A stretch of DNA of 64,000 nucleotides from Candidatus Obscuribacterales bacterium. GTDB lineage: Bacteria; Cyanobacteriota; Vampirovibrionia; Obscuribacterales; Obscuribacteraceae. Where the stretch lies: the NCBI GenBank assembly GCA_949127735.1, contig CASBPX010000011.1:1-64000 (forward strand), given 5' to 3'. The translations under genes were made by a program, and so were the position numbers. Shown here piece after piece: positions 8,458 through 17,630 of this stretch (its first letter is position 1; each line of letters opens with the position of its first letter). Below the pieces are notes generated by a model. The model was not told where the DNA came from. It did no database searches and saw only the letters and a program-made list of their open reading frames with translations.

Positions 8458-10065
8458 ATGATCATCGTCAACGAAGTTTCAAAAGGCTACGGCTCACGTA
8501 CGCTCTTTGATAATGTCTCAGTTAAATTTAGCCCGGGCAACAGATATGGCCTCACTGGCCCTAATGGCGCCGGCAAATCTACATTCATGAAAATTCTCAC
8601 AGGCGAACTGGAAGCGTCTAATGCCGGCACCATTACCCGCCCTCGCAAAGTCGGCGTGCTTAAACAAGACCAATTCGCTTACGACAACGAACGCATCATT
8701 GACACTGTAGTAATGGGTAATGAAATTCTCTGGAACGCCTTCAAAGAAAGAGACGCCCTCTGCGAAGTCGAAAATCTTACCGAAGAACAAATGAATCGCC
8801 TCGGCGAACTCGAAGTAATTATTGCTGATGAAAACGGATATGTGGCTGAGTTTGAAGCCGCTGAAATTCTCCGCGGCATCGGCATTGAAGACGACGATCA
8901 CGAAAATTTGATGAGCACTCTAGCTACCGATTATAAATTCCGCGTGTTACTTGCTCAAGCGCTGTTCGGCGAACCGCAAGCGGTGCTCTTAGACGAACCT
9001 ACCAACCACCTCGATTTAGAATCGATTCACTGGCTAGAAGAATTTCTCTGGCAGTACGAAGGCATTCTGGTTGTGATCTCGCATGACAGACACTTCCTCA
9101 ATTCTGTTTGCACTCACATTGCCGACATCGATTACGACACCATTATTGTTTATCCGGGCAATTACGATGATATGGTCGAGCACAAGATGCAAGCTCGCCA
9201 GTCAATTGAATCAGCTAATAAAGACAAAGCGAAAAAGATTGCTCAATTGCAAGAATTCGTGCAACGATTCGCTGCCGGTCAGCGTTCAAGTCAGGTGCAA
9301 TCGCGACGCAAAGAAATGGTGCGCCTTGCTCCTGAGCAAATGAAACGCTCAAATATTCAAAGGCCATTTATTCGCTTCGAACAAGATAAGCCTTCCGGCA
9401 GAGAAGTATTGCAGGTCAAGAATCTCACCAAAGCTTTTGATGGCAATGTACTTTTCAAAGATTTCAATATCGATCTTTTACGTGGCGAAAAAGTTGCCAT
9501 CATCGGCTCAAACGGCGTGGGTAAAACCACACTGTTACGCTGCTTGATGGGAGAGCTTGAGGCCGACGCCGGATCTGTTAAATGGACTGAAGCTGCCACC
9601 TGGAGCTATTACCCGCAAGATTATCACGACGCCATCACCCCTGGTAGCACCGCGCTTGATTGGCTGATGCAGTATATGGTTGACGAAGGTCACCAGCACG
9701 TGCGCGGTTTACTCGGCAAAATGCTTTTTTCTGGTGAAGACAGTGCCAAAGCCACTGAAAACCTTTCTGGGGGCGAAGCCGCTCGTCTGCTATTGGCGCG
9801 TATGATGATGCAAAAAAATCCGGTGCTGGTTTTAGACGAACCAACCAATCACCTTGACCTCGAAGCAGTATCGGCACTGGCTGAAGGCCTGACAATGTTC
9901 CCCGGCACCGTCTTTGTGGTATCCCATGACCGCGATTTGATTTCAGATGTGGCCACCCGCATTCTCGCTTTCACACCTACCGGTTTGCGCGATTTCCAGG
10001 GCACCTACGAAGAATATTTGCAGGATAATCCGCTCAAAGAACTGGCCGGCAAAGGCAAGCGCTAA
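8458..10065 (+). CDS. ybiT: ABC-F family ATPase, YbiT type
   Basis: A 535-residue soluble protein with two ABC ATPase domains and no membrane segments, the architecture of ABC-F ribosome-associated factors. Walker A motifs are GPNGAGKST (residues 34-42) and GSNGVGKTT (350-358). Both halves have LLDEPTNHLD or VLDEPTNHLD Walker B motifs and a VISHDRHF or VVSHDRDL switch. The first signature motif is degenerate (TLATDYKFRVLLAQAL), as in E. coli YbiT, and the second is a normal LSGGE. ABC-F proteins act at the ribosomal E site during stalled or early elongation. The ATG at 8458 has GGGAAAG upstream. Regulation by the leader hairpins is plausible. Confidence 0.92.
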   Translation: MIIVNEVSKGYGSRTLFDNVSVKFSPGNRYGLTGPNGAGKSTFMKILTGELEASNAGTITRPRKVGVLKQDQFAYDNERIIDTVVMGNEILWNAFKERDALCEVENLTEEQMNRLGELEVIIADENGYVAEFEAAEILRGIGIEDDDHENLMSTLATDYKFRVLLAQALFGEPQAVLLDEPTNHLDLESIHWLEEFLWQYEGILVVISHDRHFLNSVCTHIADIDYDTIIVYPGNYDDMVEHKMQARQSIESANKDKAKKIAQLQEFVQRFAAGQRSSQVQSRRKEMVRLAPEQMKRSNIQRPFIRFEQDKPSGREVLQVKNLTKAFDGNVLFKDFNIDLLRGEKVAIIGSNGVGKTTLLRCLMGELEADAGSVKWTEAATWSYYPQDYHDAITPGSTALDWLMQYMVDEGHQHVRGLLGKMLFSGEDSAKATENLSGGEAARLLLARMMMQKNPVLVLDEPTNHLDLEAVSALAEGLTMFPGTVFVVSHDRDLISDVATRILAFTPTGLRDFQGTYEEYLQDNPLKELAGKGKR

Positions 10066-10110
10066 ATCGCAGCTGAAAATTGGGTTTAAAAGCTGTGGCA
10101 ATGGCATAAT

Positions 10111-11694
10111 ATGGCTATGTCTAGTGCTGAAGAATACAGTAGCCAGTCGAGCTTATTTCGCGCCTTTGCCAGAGATGGCAAAGTGCCGCGGCAGCTGATT
10201 TTAGACAGCTTTTCTGCCAGCGGCATTTTAGACGACGACCCGCGCGCCAAGACTCTTTTCAAAGCTATAAGGGCCGCCGAGCCTCTGCTTTCGCAAGAGC
10301 AATTTCTGGCCCTGCACAGTGTCAGCCCGGCTCTGTTTGAGCAAGTGCTGGCCGGTCAAATGGCCATTCCGCAGTTTACTGAATTTAGTGAGCAGATAGA
10401 AAATATATTCGATCGAGTGTCTGGTAATAAAGGCGGCCAGCTGGCAAATTATATTCCTCAATTAGAGCGCGTCGATCCAGAAAAATTTGCCGCATCAGTT
10501 TGCTCGGTTGACGGCCAGCGCTTCTCTCTGGGTGACAGCGACGATTTCTTTTGTGTGCAATCTTGCTCTAAGCCAATTACTTATTGCCTGGCACTAGAAG
10601 AGCAAGGCGAAGAAGTTTTACACCGCTATGTGGGCACCGAACCCAGTGGCAAAACTTTTAACGAGTTGACACTCAATGCCAAAGGTTTACCGCATAATCC
10701 GATGATTAACGCCGGTGCCATCATGTGTGGTGCGCTGATTAAAAATGATGCTGATGCTTCTGATCGCTTCGACTATGTGATGAGCAAGTGGAAAGAATGC
10801 GCCGGCAATATGAAAATTGGCTTTGACAATGCCGTTTATCTGTCAGAGCGGCAGACGGCCGATCGCAATTTTGCCCTGGCCTATTTTATGCGTGAGAAAA
10901 AAGCATATCCGGCCGATGTCAATTTACTCGATGTGCTCGAATTTTATTTCCAGTGCTGCTCAATTGAAATTACGACAAGAGCAATGGCGGTAATTGCCTC
11001 GACTCTTGCCAATGGCGGCAACTGCCCCCTCACCGGCGCGCAGGTTTTTCGCCCTGACCATGTCAAAAATTGCTTATCTCTGATGTCATCGTGCGGCATG
11101 TATGATTTTTCTGGTGAGTTTGCTTTTCGCATCGGCATTCCTGCAAAAAGCGGTGTCTCTGGCGCAATTATGCTGGTGGTACCAAATGTAGTGGGCATGG
11201 CAGTCTGGAGCCCAAGGTTAGATGAGCTGGGTAACTCAGTGCGCGGCGTCGATTTTTGCAGGCAACTGGCCGCTCGCTTTAAATTCCACACTTTTGATAG
11301 CACCACCGGCCTCACAGATGACCGCATAGACCCGCGGCGCAATTTATATGAATCGCGCTTAGGAGGCGCCAATGCATTTTGCTGGGCAGCTTCTGAAGGT
11401 GATGTGGCCGAAATGCGGCGGCTGGTGGCCCGTGGCGTCAATGCCAATGTTGGCGACTACGACGGCCGCACGGCGCTTCATCTGGCCGCCAGCGAAGCGC
11501 GCCTGAACGCCTTGCGCTACCTGGTTGAACTCGGAGTCGACCTCAATTGCCAGGACAGATGGGGCAACACGCCGCTAGATGATGCCATGCGGCAGGCCGA
11601 CGCCGACAGCAACACCTATGAGCCCATTATCTCCATGTTGCGAGAACACGGTGGCACAAGCAATAAAACTGTACCCAGTCGGCAGAATAAATAG
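10111..11694 (+). CDS. glsA: Glutaminase with N-terminal helical domain and C-terminal ankyrin repeats (animal GLS-like)
   Basis: A 527-residue glutaminase hydrolysing L-glutamine to glutamate and ammonia. The serine-dependent glutaminase core (about 115-415) has Ser151-x-x-Lys154 (QSCSKP), HNPMINAGAI, SERQTADRNF, DFYFQCCSIE, SCGMYDFSG and KSGVSG, covering the usual substrate-binding residues. Unlike the roughly 310-residue bacterial enzymes, it has an N-terminal helical domain (residues 15-105, SLFRAFARDGKVPRQ) and C-terminal ankyrin repeats (430-515, DGRTALHLAASEARL and WGNTPLDDAM). This is the order seen in animal kidney- and liver-type glutaminases, and it resembles them along its length. 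It is followed closely by the truncated haemoglobin gene. Confidence 0.93.
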   Translation: MAMSSAEEYSSQSSLFRAFARDGKVPRQLILDSFSASGILDDDPRAKTLFKAIRAAEPLLSQEQFLALHSVSPALFEQVLAGQMAIPQFTEFSEQIENIFDRVSGNKGGQLANYIPQLERVDPEKFAASVCSVDGQRFSLGDSDDFFCVQSCSKPITYCLALEEQGEEVLHRYVGTEPSGKTFNELTLNAKGLPHNPMINAGAIMCGALIKNDADASDRFDYVMSKWKECAGNMKIGFDNAVYLSERQTADRNFALAYFMREKKAYPADVNLLDVLEFYFQCCSIEITTRAMAVIASTLANGGNCPLTGAQVFRPDHVKNCLSLMSSCGMYDFSGEFAFRIGIPAKSGVSGAIMLVVPNVVGMAVWSPRLDELGNSVRGVDFCRQLAARFKFHTFDSTTGLTDDRIDPRRNLYESRLGGANAFCWAASEGDVAEMRRLVARGVNANVGDYDGRTALHLAASEARLNALRYLVELGVDLNCQDRWGNTPLDDAMRQADADSNTYEPIISMLREHGGTSNKTVPSRQNK

Positions 11695-11710
11695 AGTAAG
11701 TAGAATCGTA

Positions 11711-12100
11711 ATGGAAATATTCGACCCGCTCAGTGTCATTTATAAATCGGTCGGCAGCGAAGAGCCTTACTTCCGGCTGGTCGACGAGTTTTACGCTGGT
11801 GTAGAAGCCGACCCCGTTCTGCGGCCGATTTACCCTGAAGATTTAGGCCCTGGCAAAAAACACCTGGCACAATTTCTCATTCAACGCACAGGCGGTGCCA
11901 CAACCTATAGCGACGAACGCGGGCATCCGCGTATGCGTGGCCGGCATATGCCGTTTAAAATCGGGGTCAAAGAGCGCGATGCCTGGGTCAAACATATGAC
12001 CACAGCCGTTCATGCCGTGCCTGAATTTGAAAAGCATAGCGAGGCTTTACTGCAATTTTTTGACGGTTTTGCCACATTCATGATTAATCAACCGGAATAA
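11711..12100 (+). CDS. Truncated haemoglobin, group II (GlbO-like)
   Basis: A 129-residue 2-on-2 globin. The FRLVDEFYAGVEADPVLRPIYPED segment holds the B-helix Tyr and the usual truncated-globin pattern. His79 in GRHMPFKIG is the proximal haem ligand, and the Trp in RDAWVKHM is the group II G8 Trp. Such globins bind oxygen or NO and are linked to oxygen chemistry or nitrosative stress. I used ATG 11711; a longer frame overlaps the end of the glutaminase gene. It begins 16 bases after that gene and probably shares its transcript. Confidence 0.9.
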   Translation: MEIFDPLSVIYKSVGSEEPYFRLVDEFYAGVEADPVLRPIYPEDLGPGKKHLAQFLIQRTGGATTYSDERGHPRMRGRHMPFKIGVKERDAWVKHMTTAVHAVPEFEKHSEALLQFFDGFATFMINQPE

Positions 12101-12149
12101 TTTCTCAAACGGTGGAATAACTAGGTATATTGCGATCTTAGGACCCAGC

Positions 12150-12980
12150 ATGACTGAGTACGGCGGACAATCTACTTCTCTTTTGCAGATTGCTCTGTCG
12201 GCCTTGAGCAACGCTTCGCAAGAAGAAGCTGAGCAAAAATTGACGTCGATTATCGGTATGCTCGAGAAGCAATATGGTGAAAATCAAAAAGAAGTGGCCG
12301 CCGAATTGCAGCGATTGGCGCGCGAAATTGAAACTTCGGGCAAAATCGACCAGGCCATCGAATTTAAACAACGCACTACCGAAATTATGCTGCGAGTCTC
12401 TATGGAAAGACGCCGGGGCATGAGAGAAGCCGCCGGGTTAACGGCGCATCCGACACCAGCGCATTCGCCCGTGCCAGCACACCAACAGGGCCCCGTAAGC
12501 TATCAGCCACCAGTACAAGCACCGGCTCACGTCACACCAGCTATGTCGGCCCGTTCAACTAGGGCCAATTTAGGCGCCATGTCAGCCAGTTCGGCTGAAG
12601 CACTATTGGGTAAAAATGGCGGAGAAAATCTTTTTGACAGTGTTCACTATGTGGTGCAAAGCAGCACCCGCTTTGAGACAGAGTTGCATTTTTATACCGA
12701 CATTTTGCGTGGCAAAATCACCTGGCAATCAGATGATGTACACAGGCGTGCAGCGGCTATTAAACTGACCAATGGGCCTGAGTTGATTTTAGTAGAAAGT
12801 CAAATACCTTCGCCCAGTTTGAATGTTTATCATGTCACCGCACTTGGTGCTGCAAGAGAAAAACTAGAGAGTTATGGTTTTCTCAAACGTGGCGAGCTTA
12901 AAACACCTCAAGGGCAGGCATTAATATTTTGCGGGCCTGACGGTAACACCCTGGCAATCCTGCCTATGGGTGGCAAATAG
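12150..12980 (+). CDS. Protein with N-terminal helical region and C-terminal VOC/glyoxalase-like domain
   Basis: A 276-residue protein. Residues 1-85 are helical and Gln/Glu-rich and could be TPR-like (ASQEEAEQKLTSII, GKIDQAIEFKQRTTE). Residues 95-150 form a Pro/Ala/His-rich linker. Residues 160-272 look like one vicinal-oxygen-chelate half (FDSVHYVVQSSTRFETELHFY, AAIKLTNGPELILVE, CGPDGNTLAILP), the fold of glyoxalase and bleomycin-resistance proteins. Metal ligands are not all evident, so catalysis is uncertain. AGGA lies about 7 bases before the ATG. It follows the globin gene by 49 bases. Confidence 0.65.
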   Translation: MTEYGGQSTSLLQIALSALSNASQEEAEQKLTSIIGMLEKQYGENQKEVAAELQRLAREIETSGKIDQAIEFKQRTTEIMLRVSMERRRGMREAAGLTAHPTPAHSPVPAHQQGPVSYQPPVQAPAHVTPAMSARSTRANLGAMSASSAEALLGKNGGENLFDSVHYVVQSSTRFETELHFYTDILRGKITWQSDDVHRRAAAIKLTNGPELILVESQIPSPSLNVYHVTALGAAREKLESYGFLKRGELKTPQGQALIFCGPDGNTLAILPMGGK

Positions 12981-13043
12981 AAATAAGAATGTATGAGTAA
13001 CCTGCTAAAATCTTCGCTGCAATAAAAATCAAAAGGTAGAAAC

Positions 13044-13394
13044 GTGAATCAAGAAGTAGACACAGAAAAAGACGATTTTGAAAACGCCTGGGTGAGCAAC
13101 TATGTGCCAAAAGGTACAGCCGCCGATGCCATAACGCAAATCAAAGACTGGGCTTATAAAGCCTTTGACAGCCTAGATTTAGACCACAACGGTTATATCG
13201 AAAAACACGAGCTCGAAGAAATTTTGAAAGCCGAAGCCACACCAGCGCGCGAAAAATCGTTCATTACCTTTTTATTGAACAATCAAGTTGCCATTGCCGA
13301 TTCTGTGCATGAAGGCACAACTTCAGTTGACGGCGGCATTACCCGCATGGATCTTGAAGCCTATTTCAAACTAGTACTGCAGATGATGAGCTAA
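13044..13394 (+). CDS. EF-hand calcium-binding protein
   Basis: A 116-residue soluble protein starting at GTG with AAGG about 7 bases before. Residues 45-56 form a canonical EF-hand loop (D45-x-D47-x-N49-G-Y51-I-E53...E56) after the helix IKDWAYKAFDSL. A second, degenerate loop may lie at about residues 86-105 (GTTSVDGGITRMDLEAYF), so the protein may have an EF-hand pair with one working site. No signal peptide is seen, so it is likely a cytoplasmic Ca2+ sensor or buffer. It lies between the VOC protein and a metal exporter, all on the plus strand. The target is unknown. Confidence 0.8.
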   Translation: MNQEVDTEKDDFENAWVSNYVPKGTAADAITQIKDWAYKAFDSLDLDHNGYIEKHELEEILKAEATPAREKSFITFLLNNQVAIADSVHEGTTSVDGGITRMDLEAYFKLVLQMMS

Positions 13395-13561
13395 AAGAAG
13401 ATGGCAACGGTTTTCATCTCCGTCTGTCAAAGATTTTAGGTTTCTAAGATCTTGATGAATAGTAACTCTTGCTCAATCTTGACTTTGCCATACTGCATGG
13501 TTTGCGTTGCTGCTGCTATTCTTGAAAAAGACTGACTCAAATTGCCATTACAGTATAAATA

Positions 13562-14548
13562 ATGCCTGCCCATTCAAATTGCGACCACGAGCATGATCAT
13601 CCGCCTGCTGCAACCGGCGCGCCTCAATCTGAAAGCAAAAGTGATCATGGGCACAGTCACAATCATTTTGATGTGCGCTTGCAAAGCCGCAAAAAACTGG
13701 CAGCAGTACTGGCACTAACCTCTAGTTTCATGATAGTCGAGGCAGTAGCTGGCTTTTATACCGGCAGCCTAGCGCTGATTGCCGACGCAGGCCACATGCT
13801 CGGTGACGTGGCCGCACTGGCCCTGGCCTTGTTTGCCGTCTGGCTCTCAAGCAAACCAGCCGGCCCATCGCGCACTTACGGCTTTCATCGCAGCGAAATA
13901 TTAGCTGCCCTGGCCAACTCTGTTTTGCTGGTTGTAATTTCAGTGGCAATTTTATTTGAAGCCATACATCGCTTCAGCGAACCACCCGTAATTCACAGCA
14001 ACGGCATGTTAATTGTGGCTGTACTTGGTCTTCTGGTCAATTTATTTGCCATGAAACTTTTAGGTGGCCACGGTGATTCTCTGAACGCCAGGGCTGCGTA
14101 CCTCGAAGTTTTCTCGGACATGCTTGCATCTTGTGCAGTTATTGTGGCCGGTTTGATCATTGCCTTTACCGGCTGGTATCTGGCTGATCCAATTTTGAGC
14201 GCAATTCTTTCAGTCTTTATTGTGGCGCGCACCTGGGGCCTACTCAAAGAATCAGTTGATATTTTGATGGAAAGCGCACCGCGCAACATCAATATAGATG
14301 CTCTCACTCAGTCACTTTTGGCCGTTGAAGGAGTTAGCGAAGTGCATGATTTGCACGTCTGGACAATCACCTCAGGCATGCTGGCCATGAGTTGCCATCT
14401 CACTGTTGCTGCCGTGAGCAATTCAGAAAGCGTGCTCAACCAAGTTAACAGCGTTATTCGCCGCGACTTCAAAATTACACACACCACTATTCAACTCGAA
14501 TCAGCTGACTCTGAACGCAAATGCAATGATGTTTGCGCCGTACTGTGA
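13562..14548 (+). CDS. Cation diffusion facilitator metal efflux protein (CzcD/ZitB type)
   Basis: A 328-residue inner-membrane exporter of divalent metals (Zn, Co or Cd) driven by proton exchange. The N-terminus is His-rich (HSNCDHEHDH, DHGHSHNHF), which is typical. Six hydrophobic segments follow. The second holds D75 and H78-x-x-x-D82 (ADAGHMLGD), the pattern of zinc-selective members, and the fifth holds the FSDMLAS aspartate. The cytoplasmic C-terminal domain has VSEVHDLHVWTITSG. The metal is inferred to be mainly Zn. It ends 36 bases from a convergent gene. Confidence 0.92.
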   Translation: MPAHSNCDHEHDHPPAATGAPQSESKSDHGHSHNHFDVRLQSRKKLAAVLALTSSFMIVEAVAGFYTGSLALIADAGHMLGDVAALALALFAVWLSSKPAGPSRTYGFHRSEILAALANSVLLVVISVAILFEAIHRFSEPPVIHSNGMLIVAVLGLLVNLFAMKLLGGHGDSLNARAAYLEVFSDMLASCAVIVAGLIIAFTGWYLADPILSAILSVFIVARTWGLLKESVDILMESAPRNINIDALTQSLLAVEGVSEVHDLHVWTITSGMLAMSCHLTVAAVSNSESVLNQVNSVIRRDFKITHTTIQLESADSERKCNDVCAVL

Positions 14549-14583
14549 TTGAATCGCTAAAGAAGCTAGTTCATTCTAAGCAG

Positions 14584-15054
14584 TTAGATTCCGGCTTTCT
14601 TCTCTTGTGCCTGCCAGCGACGATTTAAATTGCTGTCGCTGGTATTGGCGCGGTTTAGATCTTCAACTGGGGCACTGCCGTTAACGGCATCTTTGACCCA
14701 TTTAACACCGGCATCAGCTGTTTCTATGACAGTATCAACAGCGTTTGAAAGCGACTTTTTAATTGACGGGCTGTCGTCTTTGACAGTTAATTTGTTGCCG
14801 TTAGCGGCGTCGAAAGAAATGGTCATTTTGTTTTTGCCGCCAGTCACTTTGACCGCATCCACGTGGCCATCTTTTTCCACAATCTCAAGGCCTGGCAATG
14901 AAGCAGCAGCAGGCCTGTTGCCTATACGATCCATGAACATTCTCTGGTCTTCCGCTGTATTAATGGTGGCCTGAACACATTTAACATCGCCCGTCTTCAT
15001 GCAGTCGATGGTTTTGTCCATTTTCTGCCAGCCGTTTAGTACTTGGTCTGCCAT
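14584..15054 (-). CDS. Hypothetical protein (156 aa)
   Basis: A soluble 156-residue protein without signal peptide or recognised domain. The N-terminal part is helical with two Cys (residues 18 and 26, CMKTGDVKC). The middle is strand-like (VDAVKVTGGKNKMTISFD) and the C-terminus is polar. GAGG lies about 8 bases before the ATG. The next gene upstream on this strand ends in a clear terminator at 15152-15181, so this gene probably has its own promoter in the 100 bases before it. Confidence 0.6.
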   Translation of the reverse strand: MADQVLNGWQKMDKTIDCMKTGDVKCVQATINTAEDQRMFMDRIGNRPAAASLPGLEIVEKDGHVDAVKVTGGKNKMTISFDAANGNKLTVKDDSPSIKKSLSNAVDTVIETADAGVKWVKDAVNGSAPVEDLNRANTSDSNLNRRWQAQEKKAGI

Positions 15055-15151
15055 GGTAAGTGCCTCGATAACAAAGAGAAAAATCCGCTAAACCCAATGG
15101 GTCTATGCAAATTAGAATATCTTTGTTTGTTGGCATTTTCGGGGCAAAAAG

Positions 15152-15181
15152 CAAAAAATTGGAGTGCTTTTGACACTCCAA
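15152..15181 (-). terminator. Rho-independent terminator of the 15209-15847 gene
   Basis: TTGGAGTG (15159-15166) and CACTCCAA (15174-15181) form a perfect 8-bp stem with a 7-base loop. On the minus strand it is followed by six T (15158-15153). It lies 28 bases after the stop of the upstream minus-strand gene. Confidence 0.8.
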
Positions 15182-15208
15182 TATAAATTTTGCAATTCGG
15201 CTTTTGAA

Positions 15209-15847
15209 CTACCAGTTGCCTCGTCCTGTTCGGCCTAGGATCTGAGGCAGAATTACGCCGATAGCGGCGTTAGCTGCTCCACCCTTAACGAAATCGCCGC
15301 CTCCAACTCTACTTGAGACGCCGCCGCGAAGGAAATCTTCAATCACCTGCCCGCCGTTAATATTGCCACCGCGGCGGTAAGGATCATAGCCGCCACGATT
15401 ATAGTCATCGTAGCCAGGGTCACGATAAACTGGTTGGCGACCATAGCGTTCGTCATAACCACGACGGTCTTGGTAGACTTGCTGGCCGTCATAATAGCCG
15501 CCATGGCGGCCTTCTTGAACAACTGGTCTACGTCCAATATCCTCGCGATAATCATCGCGTCTGCTGTTCTGGTTCCAGGCAAGTTCTTGCTGGCGCAGAT
15601 TGCCAATTGTCACATTTCGACCGTTATCGCCAAGGTTGAGAATAATATCTCCGGTGCGATTATCAACCCTGAGGTTGTCGCCGAAACGCGAATCTTCTTT
15701 GGCCGCAGTCTGAGTTACCAGACGCCTGAAGTCTTGGGGACACATGGTGTAAGCATCGCGCTGAAGGGCATCCACCACTTCTCTGGTTCTACCAGTGTCT
15801 AGACCTTGTGCCAATGAATCAGATTGTCGCTCGATAGGTCGACTCAT
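15209..15847 (-). CDS. Hypothetical Arg/Tyr/Gly-rich protein
   Basis: A 212-residue protein. Residues 1-95 look folded (TREVVDALQRDAYTMCPQDF, then a strand-rich TGDIILNLGDNGRNVTIGN). Residues 95-165 are a low-complexity Arg/Tyr/Asp/Gly tract with RGGYDPYRRGG-like pieces. The end is Gly/Ala-rich and mildly hydrophobic (GGAANAAIGVILPQILG). There is no signal peptide, and I recognise no family. AGAGG lies 9 bases before the ATG and a strong terminator follows the stop. Confidence 0.65.
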   Translation of the reverse strand: MSRPIERQSDSLAQGLDTGRTREVVDALQRDAYTMCPQDFRRLVTQTAAKEDSRFGDNLRVDNRTGDIILNLGDNGRNVTIGNLRQQELAWNQNSRRDDYREDIGRRPVVQEGRHGGYYDGQQVYQDRRGYDERYGRQPVYRDPGYDDYNRGGYDPYRRGGNINGGQVIEDFLRGGVSSRVGGGDFVKGGAANAAIGVILPQILGRTGRGNW

Positions 15848-16102
15848 TTTAAATACCTCTAAACAGCAGTCAGAAAAATTTGGTCCGGGGGAGAGATTAC
15901 CTCTACTTATACAATAAAGGTGATTTGTGGCATTTTCGTGGCAGAAGCCCGCTGTGCCATATCTCTATTAAACGCTCTAGGCCCTCAATGTGGAATGGTG
16001 AATTTACGCAAATTGCTTAAATCTCAAACAATATTGCAATCCTAGTTGCCGAGCTTGCCAGGTAAACTGGCCATATCACGGCGCCTACAGGAACCAAATA
16101 CA

Positions 16103-17140
16103 ATGCCCATGCCTGCCAAACTTCTTTTATCTGTCACCCTGCTCGCTTCAATGTTTTGTACCCCTGCCGTGGCGCTCACCCCCCGTGAATCCAGCGAAAT
16201 TTCTAATAAGGTGCGCAACTTAAGCGGCAAATGGATGGCTGAAGAAGAAAAAGCCCGCAAACACGTTGCCGGCAGAAGATACGGCATGGCCGCAGTAATT
16301 TATCAGGAAGTGCTTAGCGAGCGAAAGGCACTGGGCCTTGATTTACAAACAGAGCAGCTGGCCCTGGCCGACATACTGGAAAAGCAACATCAAATAGATG
16401 CCGCCGATGGCATGTTCAAGCAAGCAATCGCCGGTCGAGAGCTCAGCGAAGGCGACGAAAACTTCACCCTGATCTACACCCTGCAGGCTTACAGCGATTT
16501 TTTGAGCAGAAATAAGAAGCCGGCCGAAGCAGCCAAAATTAAAAAACGCATTGCCTACATCCATAGTCAGGCCAGCAAAGCACCAAAAGAACTGATCGCT
16601 CTTTTAAAGTCCGCCCCAGCGAGATCGTCTAGTCAGTACGCCGCCTGGTCAAAAGAGGCCGCAGTAAAAGCTACGCAAATCGGCCAACTTTACCTTAAGC
16701 GCGATCAAGAACCAAGGGCGCTAATTGCCTTTCAAAAAGCAATTGCACTCGACCCCAAAAATTCAGACGCTTATGAAGGCCGAGGCGAAGTCAACAAACG
16801 CTCAGACCAGCTGACTAAAGCCGGTCTCGATTTTGACAAAGCCATCAAGCTAAACCCAAACAATGCCCAGGCCCGCGTTAATCGCGCCCTCTCTCTGCGA
16901 GTCAATAAAAATGACAAGGCCGCTCTCACCGACTTAAATGCCGCTGTAGCGGCGGCTCCCCAAGACGTCGAAATATTGGGTTATCGCGCCAAGCTCTATC
17001 AAGACACAAGGCGCTACGATCTGGCTATAAAAGATTATTCGCACGCGCTTGAACTTAACCCCGCTGCCGAATGGGCGCGCTGCCAACGTGACCTTTGCTC
17101 CCAAGCGTTGGCCAAGTCAAAGACCAAGTCAGGCCACTAA
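16103..17140 (+). CDS. Exported TPR-repeat protein
   Basis: A 345-residue protein with a signal peptide (AKLLLSVTLLASMFCTPAVA) and tetratricopeptide repeats. The clearest repeats are in the C-terminal half (residues about 205-330): EPRALIAFQKAIALDPKN, AGLDFDKAIKLNPNN, ALTDLNAAVAAAPQD and LAIKDYSHALELNPA. The N-terminal half is also helical and TPR-like. I prefer ATG 16103 because AGGA lies about 10 bases before it; an upstream frame from 16046 would put the signal peptide 20 residues inside. TPR proteins are scaffolds and no partner is evident. The end overlaps the convergent gene by 12 bases. Confidence 0.78.
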   Translation: MPMPAKLLLSVTLLASMFCTPAVALTPRESSEISNKVRNLSGKWMAEEEKARKHVAGRRYGMAAVIYQEVLSERKALGLDLQTEQLALADILEKQHQIDAADGMFKQAIAGRELSEGDENFTLIYTLQAYSDFLSRNKKPAEAAKIKKRIAYIHSQASKAPKELIALLKSAPARSSSQYAAWSKEAAVKATQIGQLYLKRDQEPRALIAFQKAIALDPKNSDAYEGRGEVNKRSDQLTKAGLDFDKAIKLNPNNAQARVNRALSLRVNKNDKAALTDLNAAVAAAPQDVEILGYRAKLYQDTRRYDLAIKDYSHALELNPAAEWARCQRDLCSQALAKSKTKSGH

Positions 17141-17449
17141 AGCCGGCGACTGACGAGTAACTGCCAGCCAATCGGTAAGTTCGGCAATGACGGTTTCAAA
17201 TTCAGCAGGTTCAAACTCGTAAGCGTATAAAACCGCTATTGAGGTGGGTGCGTTTGGCGGCCCGAACCAATCTTCGCTATTCTGCTCGTCGACCAATTCC
17301 TGGGCTAAATTAAGCGAATGGCGCAAATCAATCACTTCGAGCACGGCGCTATCGCCTTTGAGGATGACGTAAAGCCCCTCGGTCGATTCAATTGACTCGC
17401 AATTGTTAAATGGTCCGTCAAAGCGATATTTGAGTAAAGTTACGCTCAT
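17129..17449 (-). CDS. Small acidic hypothetical protein
   Basis: A 106-residue acidic protein without signal peptide or known domain; it appears alternately strand-like and helical (EGLYVILKGDSAVLEVIDLR, EFETVIAELTDWL). A strong ribosome binding site (GAGGAG) lies about 4 bases before the ATG, which supports it as a real gene. It converges on the TPR gene with a 12-base overlap of coding ends. Function unknown. Confidence 0.6.
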   Translation of the reverse strand: MSVTLLKYRFDGPFNNCESIESTEGLYVILKGDSAVLEVIDLRHSLNLAQELVDEQNSEDWFGPPNAPTSIAVLYAYEFEPAEFETVIAELTDWLAVTRQSPALVA

Positions 17450-17630
17450 GGCTCCTCGATTCGTGAAAATCCTGGTTACAGAAAAACCTCAAGTTTTTCT
17501 TTAACCAGGCACAAAGGGTTTTCCGACCCCGTCACCCGGTAGCCAGATTTTGCATTATTTAGCACTAAGAAGAAGTTAAATGCAGCCTAAAATTTCGCGG
17601 AGTTGATGTCAATTCCTCTCATATGATTAA

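Noticed and set aside
13554-13559. TATAAA just before the CDF gene as a promoter
   Set aside because: The expected transcript start would fall after the ATG at 13562, and there is no good -35, so I do not annotate it.
15911-16060. Possible tRNA or small RNA in the gap before the TPR gene
   Set aside because: No cloverleaf, no GTTCGA-type arm and no CCA end could be found; it looks like plain intergenic sequence.
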